Positions 26,101 through 38,483 are shown, counted from the first letter of the stretch. The stretch is DNA of 64,000 nt from Pseudopyrenochaeta lycopersici (GCA_003313425.1 NHZP01000007.1:682001-746000); one strand, 5' to 3'. Translations and numbers: made by a program. Notes: generated by a model from the letters alone, not told the origin.

Positions 26101-26663
26101 GGCGGACACCCAATTCCGAACACTGGTCTCGTAGCAATCGTCGAGAACTCGAAGTCTGCTGGCCCCAACTTGTATCGACCCTGGAAGTGCTGATCGTCCA
26201 AGACGCTTCCACGCAGAACACTCGTCACAACCACACCACCCTTGAGTGCGCAACACAGCGCTCGCTATTGTTGTCGTACTGTCTCTCACTCTCTCGCTTT
26301 GCAGGACTGCCTTGGATCCACCATCGGGATTTGCGAGAGTCCTTCTCTTCCACATAAGGCTGCCGACCCCTGCCCTCTAGCGCCGGCAAGCCAGCACATC
26401 TCCTCGAACTTCTTTTCACAGCCCCAGACACCACCACGGAAGACGATCCATCCTTTCATCGAAGCGTTTCATCCGAACCATTCATCAATCATCGTCGACA
26501 CCAACGTCGCAAGGGTGTGGCGAGCTGCATCTAACTTCGCGGGAGAGGCTGTTCCCTGAGCAGATCCTTCTTCGAGAGGCTTAGGTGGAATTCACCACAA
26601 ACCACATCGCATTATCGAGAGGTAGAGAGACGCATTCCGGACGCCATTCCCTAACGCTCGAAG
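23120..26663. other. Gene-poor intergenic stretch, no recognisable gene
   Basis: About 3.5 kb from the MITE to paralogue D. It contains a locally AT-rich patch (about 24365-24430) and short open frames on both strands (24002-24280 and 24331-24627 plus; 25583-26029 and 25903-26355 minus) with no recognisable domain. The last ~300 bp is pyrimidine-rich on the + strand and is probably the promoter and 5' leader of paralogue D. Confidence 0.35.
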
Positions 26664-28145
26664 ATGGACTCACTCCACGTTTTCGGCCGTAGTGCCCTGT
26701 CTTCCCAGGCTTCTCTTTCAACCACAGACTTCGATCATGAAGTATATTTCCAAGAAAACTCGATAGACGGTCAAAGCAATGGCCTGAATGCAAGCCATTC
26801 TCCATACGACGACGAAAATATGTCCAACGCGGACTATCCGCCCTCTCAGGACAATCACTGGGAGAGACCGGACGAGGCACCTGGCGTTCCAAGTAACCTC
26901 AGTGGCTTTCAGGACCTCAACAGGTATGGCGAGACGTATGATCCGCAGGTATTCCGTGATCTGTCCCAACAGTCCACCAACTTGTCGAACAATGCCCAGC
27001 CTGAGCCTGGTCAGCAATACCGCCATCAACATTATGGCGATCATTCGACTCCAATTGAAGAGTGGAGATGGGATGGCCATGCCACCCAGCTGGAACCTAT
27101 GCCTTATGAACCCAACACCGATCAAGAACAGTATTCCATCATGGATGGGATGAGTGACGTAGAATATGTTGAGTCGATGTCGGAAGCAAAGTACGAGACA
27201 TTCCAGGTTCCAGCAGGGAATGACACACCGTATCTTCAAGAGCCTGCTGAGCCTCTTGGGGAAGTGGGCAGGCGGTCAATGGGATTCAAGGCTTCGAATG
27301 CGGACCCTGTTCCCTTGGAGTTCCATGAGCCGCCATGGTCCACTGTCCACAGACAACAAGACCGTGGGACGGCGACGCTGGAGGCGTGCATGTACGATAT
27401 CATGCGACAAGTGAATGCATACAGTAATAGTGCTACGGGCGACCAGAACGGTGTTATTTCCTCAACTTCGCTCGTCAGCGACAGGTCAGCATCCACGTCG
27501 TCTTCACATCAAGACTTAGATGGAATGACCAGCAGCAAAGCAACCATCCGCTCTCCCGAGACTAGACCTGTTGTAGGTTCAGATGACCCCGGCCGATTGG
27601 TGCCAGAATTTCAACAAAATGGAGAAAGGCCTGTACAGGTCGGTGCGGGCCTTACGGCGTTCTCGCGGGAAAGTGCTCCCGTAACAAACCATCCAAGCTC
27701 ACATCGAACACAGCACCTTTCATCACACTTGTGAGTTGATCCCACACTCAATGTTTTGCTGAAAGCTGACCCAAACAGATCCGCTGATGATGCCCACTCT
27801 TTTTCACATCGCAAACGCCGTAGGTCTCGCTACGGTTCCTCCCTCACGACTACGGCTCCATCTATGTCTAGTGCTTTTTCCTGCCAGTATTGTGATTCCG
27901 AATATACCGGCGTTCACGGGAAGGGCAATTTACATCGACATCTGAGGATGAAACACCGTGATCAAGCTGTAATGTATCCGTGCCAAAGTCCTGGCTGCGA
28001 CAGAACGTACACAAGGAGTGACTATCGCCTCAATCATTTTCGTAAGAAGCACCAGGAACTCGATGCAGCGTTGACAGAGAGGCGGAACCAAGATCTTCGC
28101 GGTGTCGGGTCGGGAGAGTCTCCTATGCATGAGGCCTATAGTTGA
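26664..28145 (+). CDS. Two-finger C2H2 zinc-finger protein, paralogue D
   Basis: Predicted nucleic-acid-binding, probably nuclear protein. Exons 26664-27730 and 27779-28145 flank a 48-nt phase-2 intron (GTGAGT...AAACAG) and give 477 residues from a clear ATG (MDSLHVFG). Residues 1-355 are acidic, Gln/Asn/Ser/Pro-rich and look disordered, a composition seen in activation regions. A basic patch HRKRRRSR (about 366-373) could be a nuclear localisation signal. Finger 1 is C391, C394, H410, H415 with GKGNLHRH in the loop; finger 2 is C424, C429, H442, H447 (YRLNHFRKKH). A ~30-residue polar tail follows. The intron sits at nearly the same place and phase as in paralogue B. Confidence 0.85.
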
Positions 28146-31064
28146 TGAAACCCAAGACATCATCACCTGTCCGCACCCACACACATCCGTACGACCAGCA
28201 CCAAAAATATCTCTTGCCCACCTATTCTTAATCTTTTGTCATATGTCATTCTGCACATTCTGCACGAAGTATCCGGACCACATTGCTTAATTAGTTGTAC
28301 GAGCAGGTGCACGAGCAGTTGGTCAAAGCTCCCGAGCCCTGGTTTTTTCACATGTTCTCCACGATAGCATTTCATGGCCTCAGTCTCTTCCTTTTATCCC
28401 AAGCTCTTTTTCCATACTTTACTCATTGACGCCGATGATCTTTAACTTCGGTGGGCGAAAAAAAAAAACCCCCCCTTTCCACCTGTTTCATTGTTTGATA
28501 GTCCTGCATGGCGGTTTATCACATAGTGTTTATTTGTGTCCAGTTGGCGTCTCTTGTTTATACGTTACTATATCGACAAGACAGTATTGTAGGCTGGTGT
28601 TGTTCGGTTTATTCAGTGGGAAAGGAAAAGGCCATATAGCGCTTGGCGCGAGGCCGGCTGGAGAAGGCAACCATAGGACATTGGCGTATGCAGGTGTCGA
28701 GGCGGGGAAATCCTTGTCAAAGGGGAGGCAGGTCGCTACCGGCTTATTCAGCGTTGGTCATTCTTGTCGTTGTGTTTCGACGAAGTCACGTCGTTGAGGT
28801 ACGGGGTCCATCTCTTTATAAGAACGCTAGTTTGATTAGCTCAACGGGGACCAAGGGCCAATGTACTTAACAAAGTTAATCGCACGGACATGTCATTTTT
28901 CTGTTACGCACCGACATCGTGCTACTCAGATCATTCGGATACCCTAGCAAGCCTCGTGGACACCCATGTCCCTTCCTGTTCACATTAGCGAAGGCTTGGG
29001 GTCGATATTTACTTTCGTGAGCGCAAACATGTCGACGTTGCTGCGCACAGCAGGCTAAATCACTTCGATAAGCTTACACCGACAGCCGTAACATAACAAA
29101 TCCGGTTTCGAATGCAGATGAGGGGCCGCCGAAGGTGATACACAATGCAATCGTACCATGTTACGCGGCTCCAGAACACGCCTCAGTGGTGTCGATGTTT
29201 CGAAACATCGGGTTTAGGAAGGGAACAAGGACGTCAAAGTGAAAATGCGGATTGACGATCATGCCTTAGTATGGGGCAGAGTGAGGCGACGAAGGCACGG
29301 TATGCGATGATCCCACCTTCTTCATGCCGCGTTTCTTTTTTTCCCTTTTGTGTTTATGAGGCGGAATAGGATCGCCTTCAAACCGACACGGTGGTTGGAC
29401 CTAGTGGCTCTTGTTTGTAGAGACAAGGGTCCTCCCTTGCCATTTGGGGGAAGGCATGGCGAGGACGACCTTATATACAAACGTGGTGACTCGGCCTCCC
29501 CTCTTTCGTTGGCCATCGCAACGTCCATGCTCAAAGGCTACAGCCTCCTGAACAATGTGGATCGGCTCGCTCACCGCTGTGCATAGCCGGAAGTGCTTTT
29601 TGCCTCATGCAATGTTAACTCTACTCACCCCTCGCTAGATAAAGCCTACCTGCTTCTCACCCTACACCGACAATCTGTCACGCCAGCCTTTAAGTGTTGT
29701 GCCCTCATGTATACGCCCTTCCTCTGACGTGTCGACAGAGAGGTCATATGCACCATTTGTGTGCTAAGAGTAAAAGAACACGCAAGCACCCTTCTTGCTC
29801 ACCATTACACACATTCATTCCAATAAGCAAAAATCACCATCTCTAGCATTTCCAAGGGTATCGGTCAGTCTCACCGACCAGTAACGCCTGCGCTATGTGA
29901 GCATCAGCGCCTAAGTCGGGTCCACGCAAAGTATAGTCCAATGGAGCCCCTGCGTCGAGACCCTGTACTCCGCTCGCCATCTGCAAGAAGCACTGTGAAG
30001 CGACCTATAACTTCGAGGACTATTCATTCTACGGAGTTCGTTCAGCTTCTCCTGTTCAAAAGACGCCCGACAATGTCATCGAGGTGGCGAGACACACAGC
30101 CACCATGAGTAATATTTGCCTCCCCCTTGGAAACTACATCCGGATATACGCGGCAGACATTCATTCAGGTCATAGATTGTTGAGGTCAACACATGTAAAG
30201 ACTGCCCCCATATCGAAGGGATTCTTTCATTGGGCGTCGGGCGACAGCAAGGCTATAAGGTGCATCTTGCTGCATGATAGACGAGATCCCATCCCCACGA
30301 ATGAAAAACGACGTTTGACTCGTGACCACACAACGCTGGCGAGACTTATAGCTCACATTTCCATTTTGTTACATTTTGGAGTTATGTTATTTGATGTGGC
30401 GCGCCATCGGGTCTCTAACTAGTTGGCACCAGAAATAAGTCCAGCGTCTTGGAAGTGTGCCCAACACAACCCAGGCTGACTTCATCATGCGCATTGCCCG
30501 TATCTACCAGAAAGCCTCACCGGTACGCCTTGCATATATATATATATATTCCCTTTCGGGTTCACGGGACAGAAGACGGTGGTGTCTCTATTAGGACGAC
30601 AGATGTGGACAACTTGACGGAATGTCGACTCGAATCCGGTATGTCTAAGTTACATATCGCTTATCAACGCTTGCTGATATTCTTGGACCCACAAAGCATC
30701 CTATTTGCTGTCCGATTGGCTAATGATGTACAAGAGCCTACATTCTCAAGACACAACGACGCCTACCTCAACTCAATCCATGAAACACTGGTACGAGAGG
30801 TGCAGTAGATGACACAAAAGTTACCGAATATACGTCAAATTAAGCATCTTCGGTGTCTCACATCTAGCGAAATCTAAACCAGATCTTGGGGTTTAGCTTG
30901 ACACGTCGGCCTTAGGCTTCGGCGTCAGGTGGAGTTCGCGACGCCCAAGCCTGGCGGTCATTGCCCTTCTTCCCATGATTTGGCACCCAACTAGCCAACA
31001 TTCAATACATCTTTGTGTTACTAGCTTGCTGCTTAGTACAGCTATTGGGCACAATATTGCCAGC
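28146..31064. other. Intergenic stretch at the sparse/dense boundary, no recognisable gene
   Basis: About 2.9 kb between paralogue D and HEI10. It holds an A-then-C homopolymer run near 28460, an 18-bp perfect palindrome at 29193-29210 and an (AT)8 microsatellite at 30534-30549. Short open frames on both strands (for example 30084-30422 and 30449-30808 plus) have no recognisable domain. Confidence 0.4.
30534..30549. repeat. (AT)8 dinucleotide microsatellite
   Basis: Sixteen bases of uninterrupted AT repeat inside the gene-free stretch before HEI10. A simple repeat with no visible function. Confidence 0.9.
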
Positions 31065-32332
31065 TCATCTACCCAGCGGATAAGTATTACCAAAGTCCCC
31101 CGCCTTCCTCGATGTTTTGCCTCCAACCACGAAGCTGCCCAAATTCCGTGCAGCTACACCACCAACCAGAGGCTGTCTGGTCATTGGAGAGGCTTGGTAT
31201 GAAGGGCCAGCGTCTGGATGGAGGAAGGGATTCTGATGTGTCCCGCCGCCGCTGCCGCCGAGTACTGGGAGCTGGCTGTGGTGAGCCTGTAATGGACTTC
31301 CATTTGAGGTAAATTCTGGGCGACATCAGCAACGCAATCGCTTCGCGCAATAGCCAATAACCCAAAATCGTACAACAGGTGAACTTACGGCTTGAATGCA
31401 GCCTGCCGCCCAAACCTTGCTTTTGCAATGCGTGACCCTGGGTAGTGCTGATGCCACTTTGTTCCTGCCGCCCACTGCTCGTTGAACTCCTACTGTTAAT
31501 TCTATCATGCGGTCTCCCGATACCAGTCTGTTGAGGCACGCCAATTTGGCTGAATTTCGCCGTGCCAGTGCGAGTCCCAGGGAGTCTGTTAATCAAACGA
31601 TCGCCGCGAGCAGTTTGTAGGGTGAACTCTGCTTCATTACCGGCAGCATCCGCAATGTGGGATGCCATCACTTGTGCCTTCAGTGACTGGTAGAGTCTTT
31701 GGGCTTGTTGCTGGGATTTGGTCTTTTCCTTGAAAGCGTCGACAAGCTCATGGTTTTTGGCCTCCAATGAAGCTTGCTCTACTTGCATGGCTTTCTCACG
31801 TATTAGCTTTCTGTTGATCTTTTAAACCAGCCAGGAAGCATACCTTGAATCTTGTCCTGCAACGTCTTGATCTGCGTGTTCGCATCATTGATGATCTGGT
31901 CTAGCCTTTGGCTCAATGTGTTGTATTTCTCTGTTAGGCCCTTCGCGAGGTGTTCCTGGTAGATTATTTCCTGCGCTGTCTGATATGTATGAAAAGCCAG
32001 AGCTCGGCTAGCACATTCCATGATGGTTATTGGGCTCAACCCACTTAACACGCTTGTGCGGTAATCATCAAGAGGATTCAATCCAGCCAAAACGACATCA
32101 TTGGGATTGTGAAGCGATGCGCCACATGCTGGACACGTCCTATGTGTATTTGTTGATCTTGAAAGGCCGGTCGTATCTGCGCATTGGACACAAAAAACAT
32201 GACTTCGACTGGTAAGCGCAGTCATGTCTAACCAGTACCAAGGGGCGAGACAAACCTGCAAGTAGTCACAACAGCGCGATCATGCAATTGAATCCGACAT
32301 TGGAGGTCGTTACAGCGAAGAGTGAACTCCAT
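31065..32332 (-). CDS. HEI10: HEI10/CCNB1IP1-type RING protein, meiotic crossover factor
   Basis: HEI10 proteins (Zip3/RNF212 group) are RING-type SUMO/ubiquitin ligases that sit on the synaptonemal complex and select crossover sites in meiosis. Four exons: 32332-32256, 32202-31844, 31790-31389 and 31315-31065, with phases 2, 1, 1; 362 residues. The N-terminal RING is typical: MEFTLRCNDLQC, then TTCSHVFCVQC joined across intron 1, then CPAC. Choosing the GAAG acceptor at 32203 restores the exact TTCSH spacing; the CCAG acceptor slightly upstream would insert two residues. A coiled-coil segment follows (about 85-190), then a Gly/Ser/Arg/Gln-rich tail, as in the fungal family. It is the first conserved gene after the sparse left half and lies 264 bp downstream of RXT2 on the same strand. 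Confidence 0.88.
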
Positions 32333-32596
32333 TGAGAGTATTCGGAGTGAGGTGAGGACGGTTCTTGAGACTTGACTGCTAGGCAAGAACGGCCAAGCGC
32401 GGAAAGGCGTGCGCGTCCAAGGAGGCAAGAGCGAAGGCCAAGTGCGTATTGCTCAACGCAAAAGAATGTATGCATTTCGTATCCTGGTATCATGGTATTT
32501 CGCTGCGTTATGCGAAGGAACAATGTATGGAAGAATAAGTCTCAGTCGCCTGCTATCCTTGAAAACCTTCGGGAGCGCCGTCCATAGAAATTGGCT

Positions 32597-34090
32597 CTAG
32601 CGGTCTTCCTTCTCAGGTTTCCGCCGCTGTCTTGTGCTCTTCTTCCCAGCTACTGCCGTCTCATCGTCTTCCTCGTCGCGGCCCTTCGCCAGGTCCGCGT
32701 CGAGGCCCCATTCGACCTTGTCATACCAGTCCTCACCGTCCTTCATCTGCCCCACGTGAGCCTCAGCCTTAGCCCACTTAAAAACGTCCTGCCTCATCCG
32801 ATCGGCCTGAAGCATACCGTGATATAGATCGGAAGTTATACGTGCGACCTCATCCTGCTTTTGTACATAAGCCATAAGCAACATACGGGTCTCTTCGGCC
32901 TCATTTGGGGGAAGACCAAAATCGCGATCGGGTAATGAATCAGAGGAGAAGGTAAAGAGTGGGTGTATTGGTTGATTACCGCTGGCAGGAGATTGCGGCG
33001 GCGAAGGAGTCGAGGCTGCATGCGCTCGAGCGCGTGTGGTCATTCGGTGCGCCGTCTGTTGCGACGCGGTATCAGACGCGTCGTCATCTGCGGGGGATTG
33101 CGCTCTTTCTCCGTTCTCTTCGTGCGTGTCGGTGTCTACGTCATGCGAAGTTCCGTTTGTTACTGGCTCTGTTCCATTGACTGCTTCCGGCCTTGTGTCA
33201 CCATTTGTCCCATTTTTTGGAGTATCGCCGTTCGCGTGCCCCACGTCTTCCATGTCCACATCGCGGGTGCTTTCTACTGTGTCTTGCAGCTCAGCTTCGT
33301 GGGCTTCCTGTAGCTCTCCATTGAAGGTGCGTCCGCTTGTGCCGTTCGACCATGACTCCTGAAAAGGTTCGGCACTGCTGGTCGCCAGAGCAGCTGGTGC
33401 AAACAAAGAATCTCCCTGAAGCCTGACAAACAGGTTCTTTGCACGCGCAATTGTGATTTGCTCCTTCCGCGAAAGCGAGCCTGCTTCGTTTGCCAAATCC
33501 GCGAGGTGTCTGGAAGTGTAGGCTATGCTCAAGGCCTGGTGATTGGGTAGATCGGCGGCAGAGGTCAATGGTGCGAGAAGATCTACAGTCGCTAATCAGT
33601 CCAGTATTCCTTGCGCACAGGTCTATGTGTCCACAAACTCTCTAATTGTATGTTGACGTAGGGATTCTCCTCGACGGCCTCCAAATCGTCTTCCTCGTCA
33701 TATTCGTCGTCAAGCTCGACAATGTCTCCGTCAGCATCGAATCGTGGAGGGTTGCGTTGCAGAATGGATCTATAGTAGCCGGCGTGTTCGATGCGCTAGA
33801 AGAGGTGAGTTTGAGAGAGACGCGACTCGGCGGGCGCAACGGCGATACGCACCTTCTTGTAGGGACGGGGGTCGGATAGAAAGTCTGGGTCGCTGGCGCG
33901 CGGATACTGGACCTTGCGCTTCAGATCCTGCTTGTAGTTGCTGAAGGGCCAGTCTGCGTCTTCGGCGTCCGCTGTGGCGGGTCAGTCAAGCTTCAGCGGG
34001 TCGAGTGTCGCTCTTACAGTCGTCTCTGCGCAACATCTTCCGCTTCATGTTGAAGATGGTGTCAATGATTTGCTGCTGTTGGCCCGACAT
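32597..34090 (-). CDS. RXT2: RXT2-like subunit of the Rpd3L histone deacetylase complex
   Basis: Rxt2 is a nuclear subunit of the large Rpd3 deacetylase/Sin3 corepressor complex. Four exons: 34090-34018, 33971-33853, 33795-33639 and 33582-32597, introns in phases 1, 0 and 1 (46-57 nt); 444 residues. The N-terminal RXT2 region reads through the splices as KRKVQYPRASDPDFL, SDPRPYKK-RIEHAGYYRSIL, then NIQLENLLAPLTSAADLP, which is the family core. Middle residues are acidic and Thr/Ser/Asn-rich; the C-terminus is basic (KKSTRQRRKPEKEDR). Stops in the unspliced frame at both inner junctions fall inside introns, so the gene is intact. It is divergent from TRAPPC11 with 475 bp between starts. Confidence 0.85.
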
Positions 34091-34565
34091 GGTTGCGACG
34101 GCCTCTGGGCCAGCGCGAGCAGAAAGTCGGCGAAGTCAACGCAGCGTGGCAGTGGGGCTGTTTAGACAGTACAAACGCGGGCTTGTGCGCTGGTGGAGCT
34201 GGAAGAATAAGGACTATCGAGTAGGAGAAGGTATGGACGCGGTGGGGAAGCTGTTTGCGTAGCTAGGAATTATGCGTCGAGAGAGTGTTGAAGCGGAGAA
34301 GCATGGCAATGGCCGGCGATTAGCGTGCTCCCGCCTGTTCACCACCCCCGACCTCCGATATGACATAGCGCTCGAATCTGCAGCAGCGCAAAGCAAAGCC
34401 CAGCAAACACCTGCCAAAGCCCAGTTGCCCAGATACCGCCCCAAGAAGACACCATTGTGAGCTCTGCCACTCGCAAGCGACGGCCGAATTCCTCCTCGGC
34501 AGCGTCTTCACCCCCCACAAAGTCCACAGCTACCCTATCCATGGCCAGGTAGCTTGCGCACAGCC
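34091..34565. promoter_or_regulatory. Shared divergent promoter region, RXT2 and TRAPPC11
   Basis: The 475 bp between the RXT2 ATG (minus) and TRAPPC11 ATG (plus) must carry both promoters. No clear TATA box or strong repeated motif was seen. Short open frames here (34272-34460 plus, 34339-34542 minus) show no family resemblance and are not called. Confidence 0.5.
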
Positions 34566-37500
34566 ATGGAGGCTTTCCCGCCCGACTTTGTAAATCATAA
34601 TCTACCCTTCATAGTCCTCTCTGGCCTCGGGACTAGCAAAGAGCTTGATCCTCCCCCGCCCGTCCAGAAAGTGGTGCCGGGCCAGGCCCTCACCACCACC
34701 AACTCAGAGATAGCGCCGGTGACGGGCGCTCGTGCAGATGAATTGCTACAGGAGTTCTTGACTGCGGACGGCTCTGCTGCGCCGTGGAATAGCCGGGGAT
34801 TCAGTCGCCGGGGCATCACACATGGCTTCAGGATACGGGCTGTAGGCAGGGTGTGTAGGCGCCTGCAATTTGCATGTGGGAGATGATCGACTGATGCATG
34901 GTAGAACTTCCTCCTACCACCCAAGAAGGCTGATGCACCCACAGCGTCTGCAACGACCCCTCCTGGTAGCCCCACTGTCGCAGCAGCGACGTCATGGGTC
35001 CTGCATTCTCCCATATCTCCGCTCTCACCGGGGTCGTCCGTCTTTCCCGACGGTGTCATCGCGCCTGCCTGGGTCGCAAAGCATCAACACTATGTGCCTT
35101 CCGTATACGTTTCCTTCTTCGACTTCACCACAGACCCTATCACCAATAGCTTGCATGACAACCAGTTGAAGACTGAGATCAACAAGGTCAAGGGTCAAAT
35201 ACAAAAGTCCGACTATCGCACCCGATACGTGGTTGTGTTACTGAGTAACAAGACCATACTAGAGGCGCCTGATATCGAAGAGCGCCTGGCCGTTATACGA
35301 CGAGCCACTGGACTTGATCCGAAGAACTCGTTATTCTTCCTGCCGCCGAACACCTCCCAGGTAGAGTTACGAGCATTTGTGACATCTATCCTCGCCACGC
35401 TGCAGCCAATCTGTGTGGAGTATTACCGGGACCTTACCAAACATGCAAGGAGGAAAAAGGGCAGAGGTACCATACCTCCTTTGACAGCCGCTCCGACACG
35501 GGGCACATCTCAGACGTTGTCCTACCCCGGTTGGGGGGTTCGCTACGACTTCAAGCTCGGTGTGTTCGCCGAATTCCGCCAAGAAATGGATGCCGCACAA
35601 AGGCATTACAACTTCGCGCTCGATGCTTTGTTCGGCCCCGAGGGTCTCTTTGAAACAACAGCAAGCTGGTCTCCTAGATGGGATGAAATACGGTTGCTGG
35701 CAGACGTCATCGCCCTTCGCCATATTCGGTGCCAGCTATGGAATGGCTATCCTACATCTGCAGCTCAAACATGGTTGAGGTACAAGAACAGATTAAGAGA
35801 TGTTCTTGACCGTCGAGGAAAAGGCACGGCGCACTACGGATGGCAAGCATGGGAGGCAAGATGGTGTCAAGTTATGGCGCAAGTCATCCAACGAACTGAA
35901 CTGCCTGTCTTTAGCATCAAAAACCCAGTCTCCAATACCGATCCTCTATCAGAAGTGGGCAATTCTATATATTCACCCCCTGAAAAACAGTTCCCTGTCG
36001 GCGAGAGGCTACCACCATGGGAGCTTCTTCACCATGCTGGCTATTGGCACAAATTATCTGCCGATCATGCAAAGAGGCGATATATACTCGCTCGGGATAT
36101 GCCAGAGGAAGACCGGACACCGCCAGGCATGTCGCCTGCTACCAAGGTCTCCAATCGAAACCAGATCTACGATCACTACCTCGTTCCGCACTCCCATGAG
36201 GAGTTTCCCCTTCCTGGTGCAGGGGGCGGTTTTGAGCATTGGAAAGACATAACAACGAAATTGAATGCTGCAATAACCGAGTTCAAGCTTCGCGGCCAGC
36301 ACCGCAAAGTAGATCAGCTACAATTGGAAGTGGCCAGAACGCTATTGCACGTCAAAAGATTCGACGACGCTTTCAAAGTGCTACGTCCCCTCTGGGAAAC
36401 AATGGCCTGGAGAAAGGAAGGATGGTGGAGTCTTGCCTCAGAAGTGCTATGGGCTCTTCACGAATGCGCACTACGTGTTCAAGACCGAGAGACCTATGTC
36501 GCTACTGAATGGGAGCTGTACAGTCAAAGTCAGTCCACTCTTTCTAACTGATTAGACTGCGTATGCTGACGAGGGCTAGCTATTCCCGGCAAAACGAGGT
36601 ACAAATACGATCTTATGTCGTGCTTGGACACGTTTCCAGAAGGTAGCTCAAACGACAAAGTAAGCGTGAGCCTAGATGCGAAGAACCACATGTCTTGCTG
36701 TACGTACAATCCAACCTGAGCAACATGCACAACTGACAATGCAGTGACTGTGACATTCGCCTTCTCAGAAAGCGAGGGCAACGTAGGCGAACCTCTACGT
36801 TCGCAAATTATGGTCTCTTCCAATGCTAGACAAGGCTCCACTCCCATCACTTTGTCGTTTCTGTCATACCGGTTCAATGGAGGCTTAAGCGAGGTCCGAT
36901 TGACCCATGTTGCAGACCAAGATACTGTAGGGAATGAATCGAGAACATTCGAATGCAGTCTCGAGGAGAGCACCTCTGCAACAGAAAAGCCGCGGTGGAT
37001 TGGGACCTCTGACCTGACACTTCATCCTGGGCAAGTCAAGGTATACAACTTCCCGTTGGTGTTCCGCGAAGCAGGGGATCTGGACGCTGTTGCTTGTGTC
37101 TTCGAGATCAGTACCGAGAGTTTTAACCTTGTTCGCTCAGACACTGATCTCGAAACTACGCCTCATCCGACATGGTGGATCAAATCAGACACTGGAGTCA
37201 AGGCCAGGGTACTGAAACGAGGTTCTGGGATCGCCATCCACATTCTACCCAAGCCACCTAAGATGGAAATTAGTTTGCCAGATGTGCGGAACCAATACTA
37301 TACAGACGAACCTGTGACCCTCGCAATTGAGATTCTGAACCAAGAAGAGGAAGATACGGAGGCTGTCCTTGAGATTCGCCTCCTGGGTCGCTCGAAAGAC
37401 ACACTGGCATACTCATGGGTCGATCGTCCTGCCTCATCTCCCATGAAAGAAGTACCGCCATCACTGGACGGTTCCACAGATGTCGATCTTCCTGGTCATG

Positions 37501-38483
37501 TAGTTGGCAAACTTGCGCAGGGTGCGAAAACGACGGAGAGGATACGCTTTACAGCACCACCAGACCCTGCAGATTACGCACTCGAGGTCAAGGTTCTATA
37601 TCACCTTCTCAGCGACCGCGATATACCGATTTCCAAGATCCTGGTAGCTGATCTGGTGTTCAATGCACCTTTCGAAGCGAGCTATGATCTGAACTCTCGA
37701 GTGCATCCAGATCCATGGCCGAGTTACTTTGAGCTGAAAGGAGCTGAAAGTAACGTCAATCCCGAGTCAACCGATGCGTTTGGCATTGCGCAGAAATGGG
37801 GCCTACGAGCAAAAGTCGCGTCCTTTGCCGACGAGCAGCTGGTGGTCAAGGATCTAGCTGTTGAAGTCCACGGCATTCACGGAGGCGCAACATGCGACGT
37901 GTTGAAGGAATTCGATGTTGTAGACGCAACGCTCGAACCTCAGATTCTAAACGAATGGTCTTTCAGCCTCGATATCCGGAAGAACAATCTTGAAGAGCGA
38001 CGTTCCACAGCTCTCGATACTACACTTAATATTACATGGCAGCGCACTTCTGTTCCCGATGCTCCGATCGTGACCTCATCCCTACCGATCCCTCGCATTC
38101 AGATACCGTCCAGTGAACCACGCGTCTTAGCCTCTGCTCTGCTTTCCTCCACTGTGGACTCGCTCGTGCATCTCGACTATACACTAGAAAACCCAACAAT
38201 GCACTTCCTCACCTTTGAGCTGAACATGGAAGCCAGCGAAGAATTCGGCTTCAGCGGACCCAAGCTACGAACTTTACATTTGCTTCCCATGAGCAGACAG
38301 ACTGTCCGCTTCAATTTACTTCCACAAGTGACGGGTGCGTGGATAACGCCGAATCTCAAGGTCATGGATAGGTATTTCAATAAAACGCTGAAGGTACAGG
38401 CGACAGAGGGGCTACGAATGGACAAGAAGGGTGTGGGCGTTTGGATACCTGGGGAAACCGATGAAGATGATGCGGGACGTTGA
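34566..38483 (+). CDS. TRAPPC11-like trafficking protein (foie gras and gryzun domains)
   Basis: TRAPPC11 is a large subunit of the TRAPP tether/Rab-exchange complex acting in ER-Golgi and intra-Golgi traffic. Four exons: 34566-34850, 34905-36528, 36580-36699 and 36745-38483 (introns 54, 51 and 45 nt; phases 0, 1, 1) give 1255 residues, the usual size. The N-terminus MEAFPPDFVNHNLPFIVLSG is the conserved start in filamentous fungi. Intron 1 joins RAVGR to NFLLPPKK. The alpha-helical foie-gras region lies around 300-600 (GVRYDFKLGVFAEFRQEMDA). The C-terminal half is the beta-rich gryzun region (from about TVTFAFSESEGNVGEPLRSQ). RIC1 further right also acts at the Golgi, but the genes are not adjacent. 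Confidence 0.9.

Noticed and set aside
26718..27239. 173-codon hydrophobic minus-strand frame inside paralogue D
   Set aside because: Antisense to the polar exon 1 of a gene with a clear start, intron and fingers.
1..31064. Giant mobile element (Starship-type) or secondary-metabolite cluster
   Set aside because: No tyrosine-recombinase captain, PKS, NRPS or terpene synthase sequence was seen in the left half.
33560..33820. Frameshifts and stops that would make RXT2 a pseudogene
   Set aside because: Both in-frame stops fall inside introns 33796-33852 and 33583-33638 with proper GT-AG ends, and splicing restores the family sequence.
34272..34542. Short frames between RXT2 and TRAPPC11
   Set aside because: They lie in the divergent promoter, overlap on both strands and match no family.
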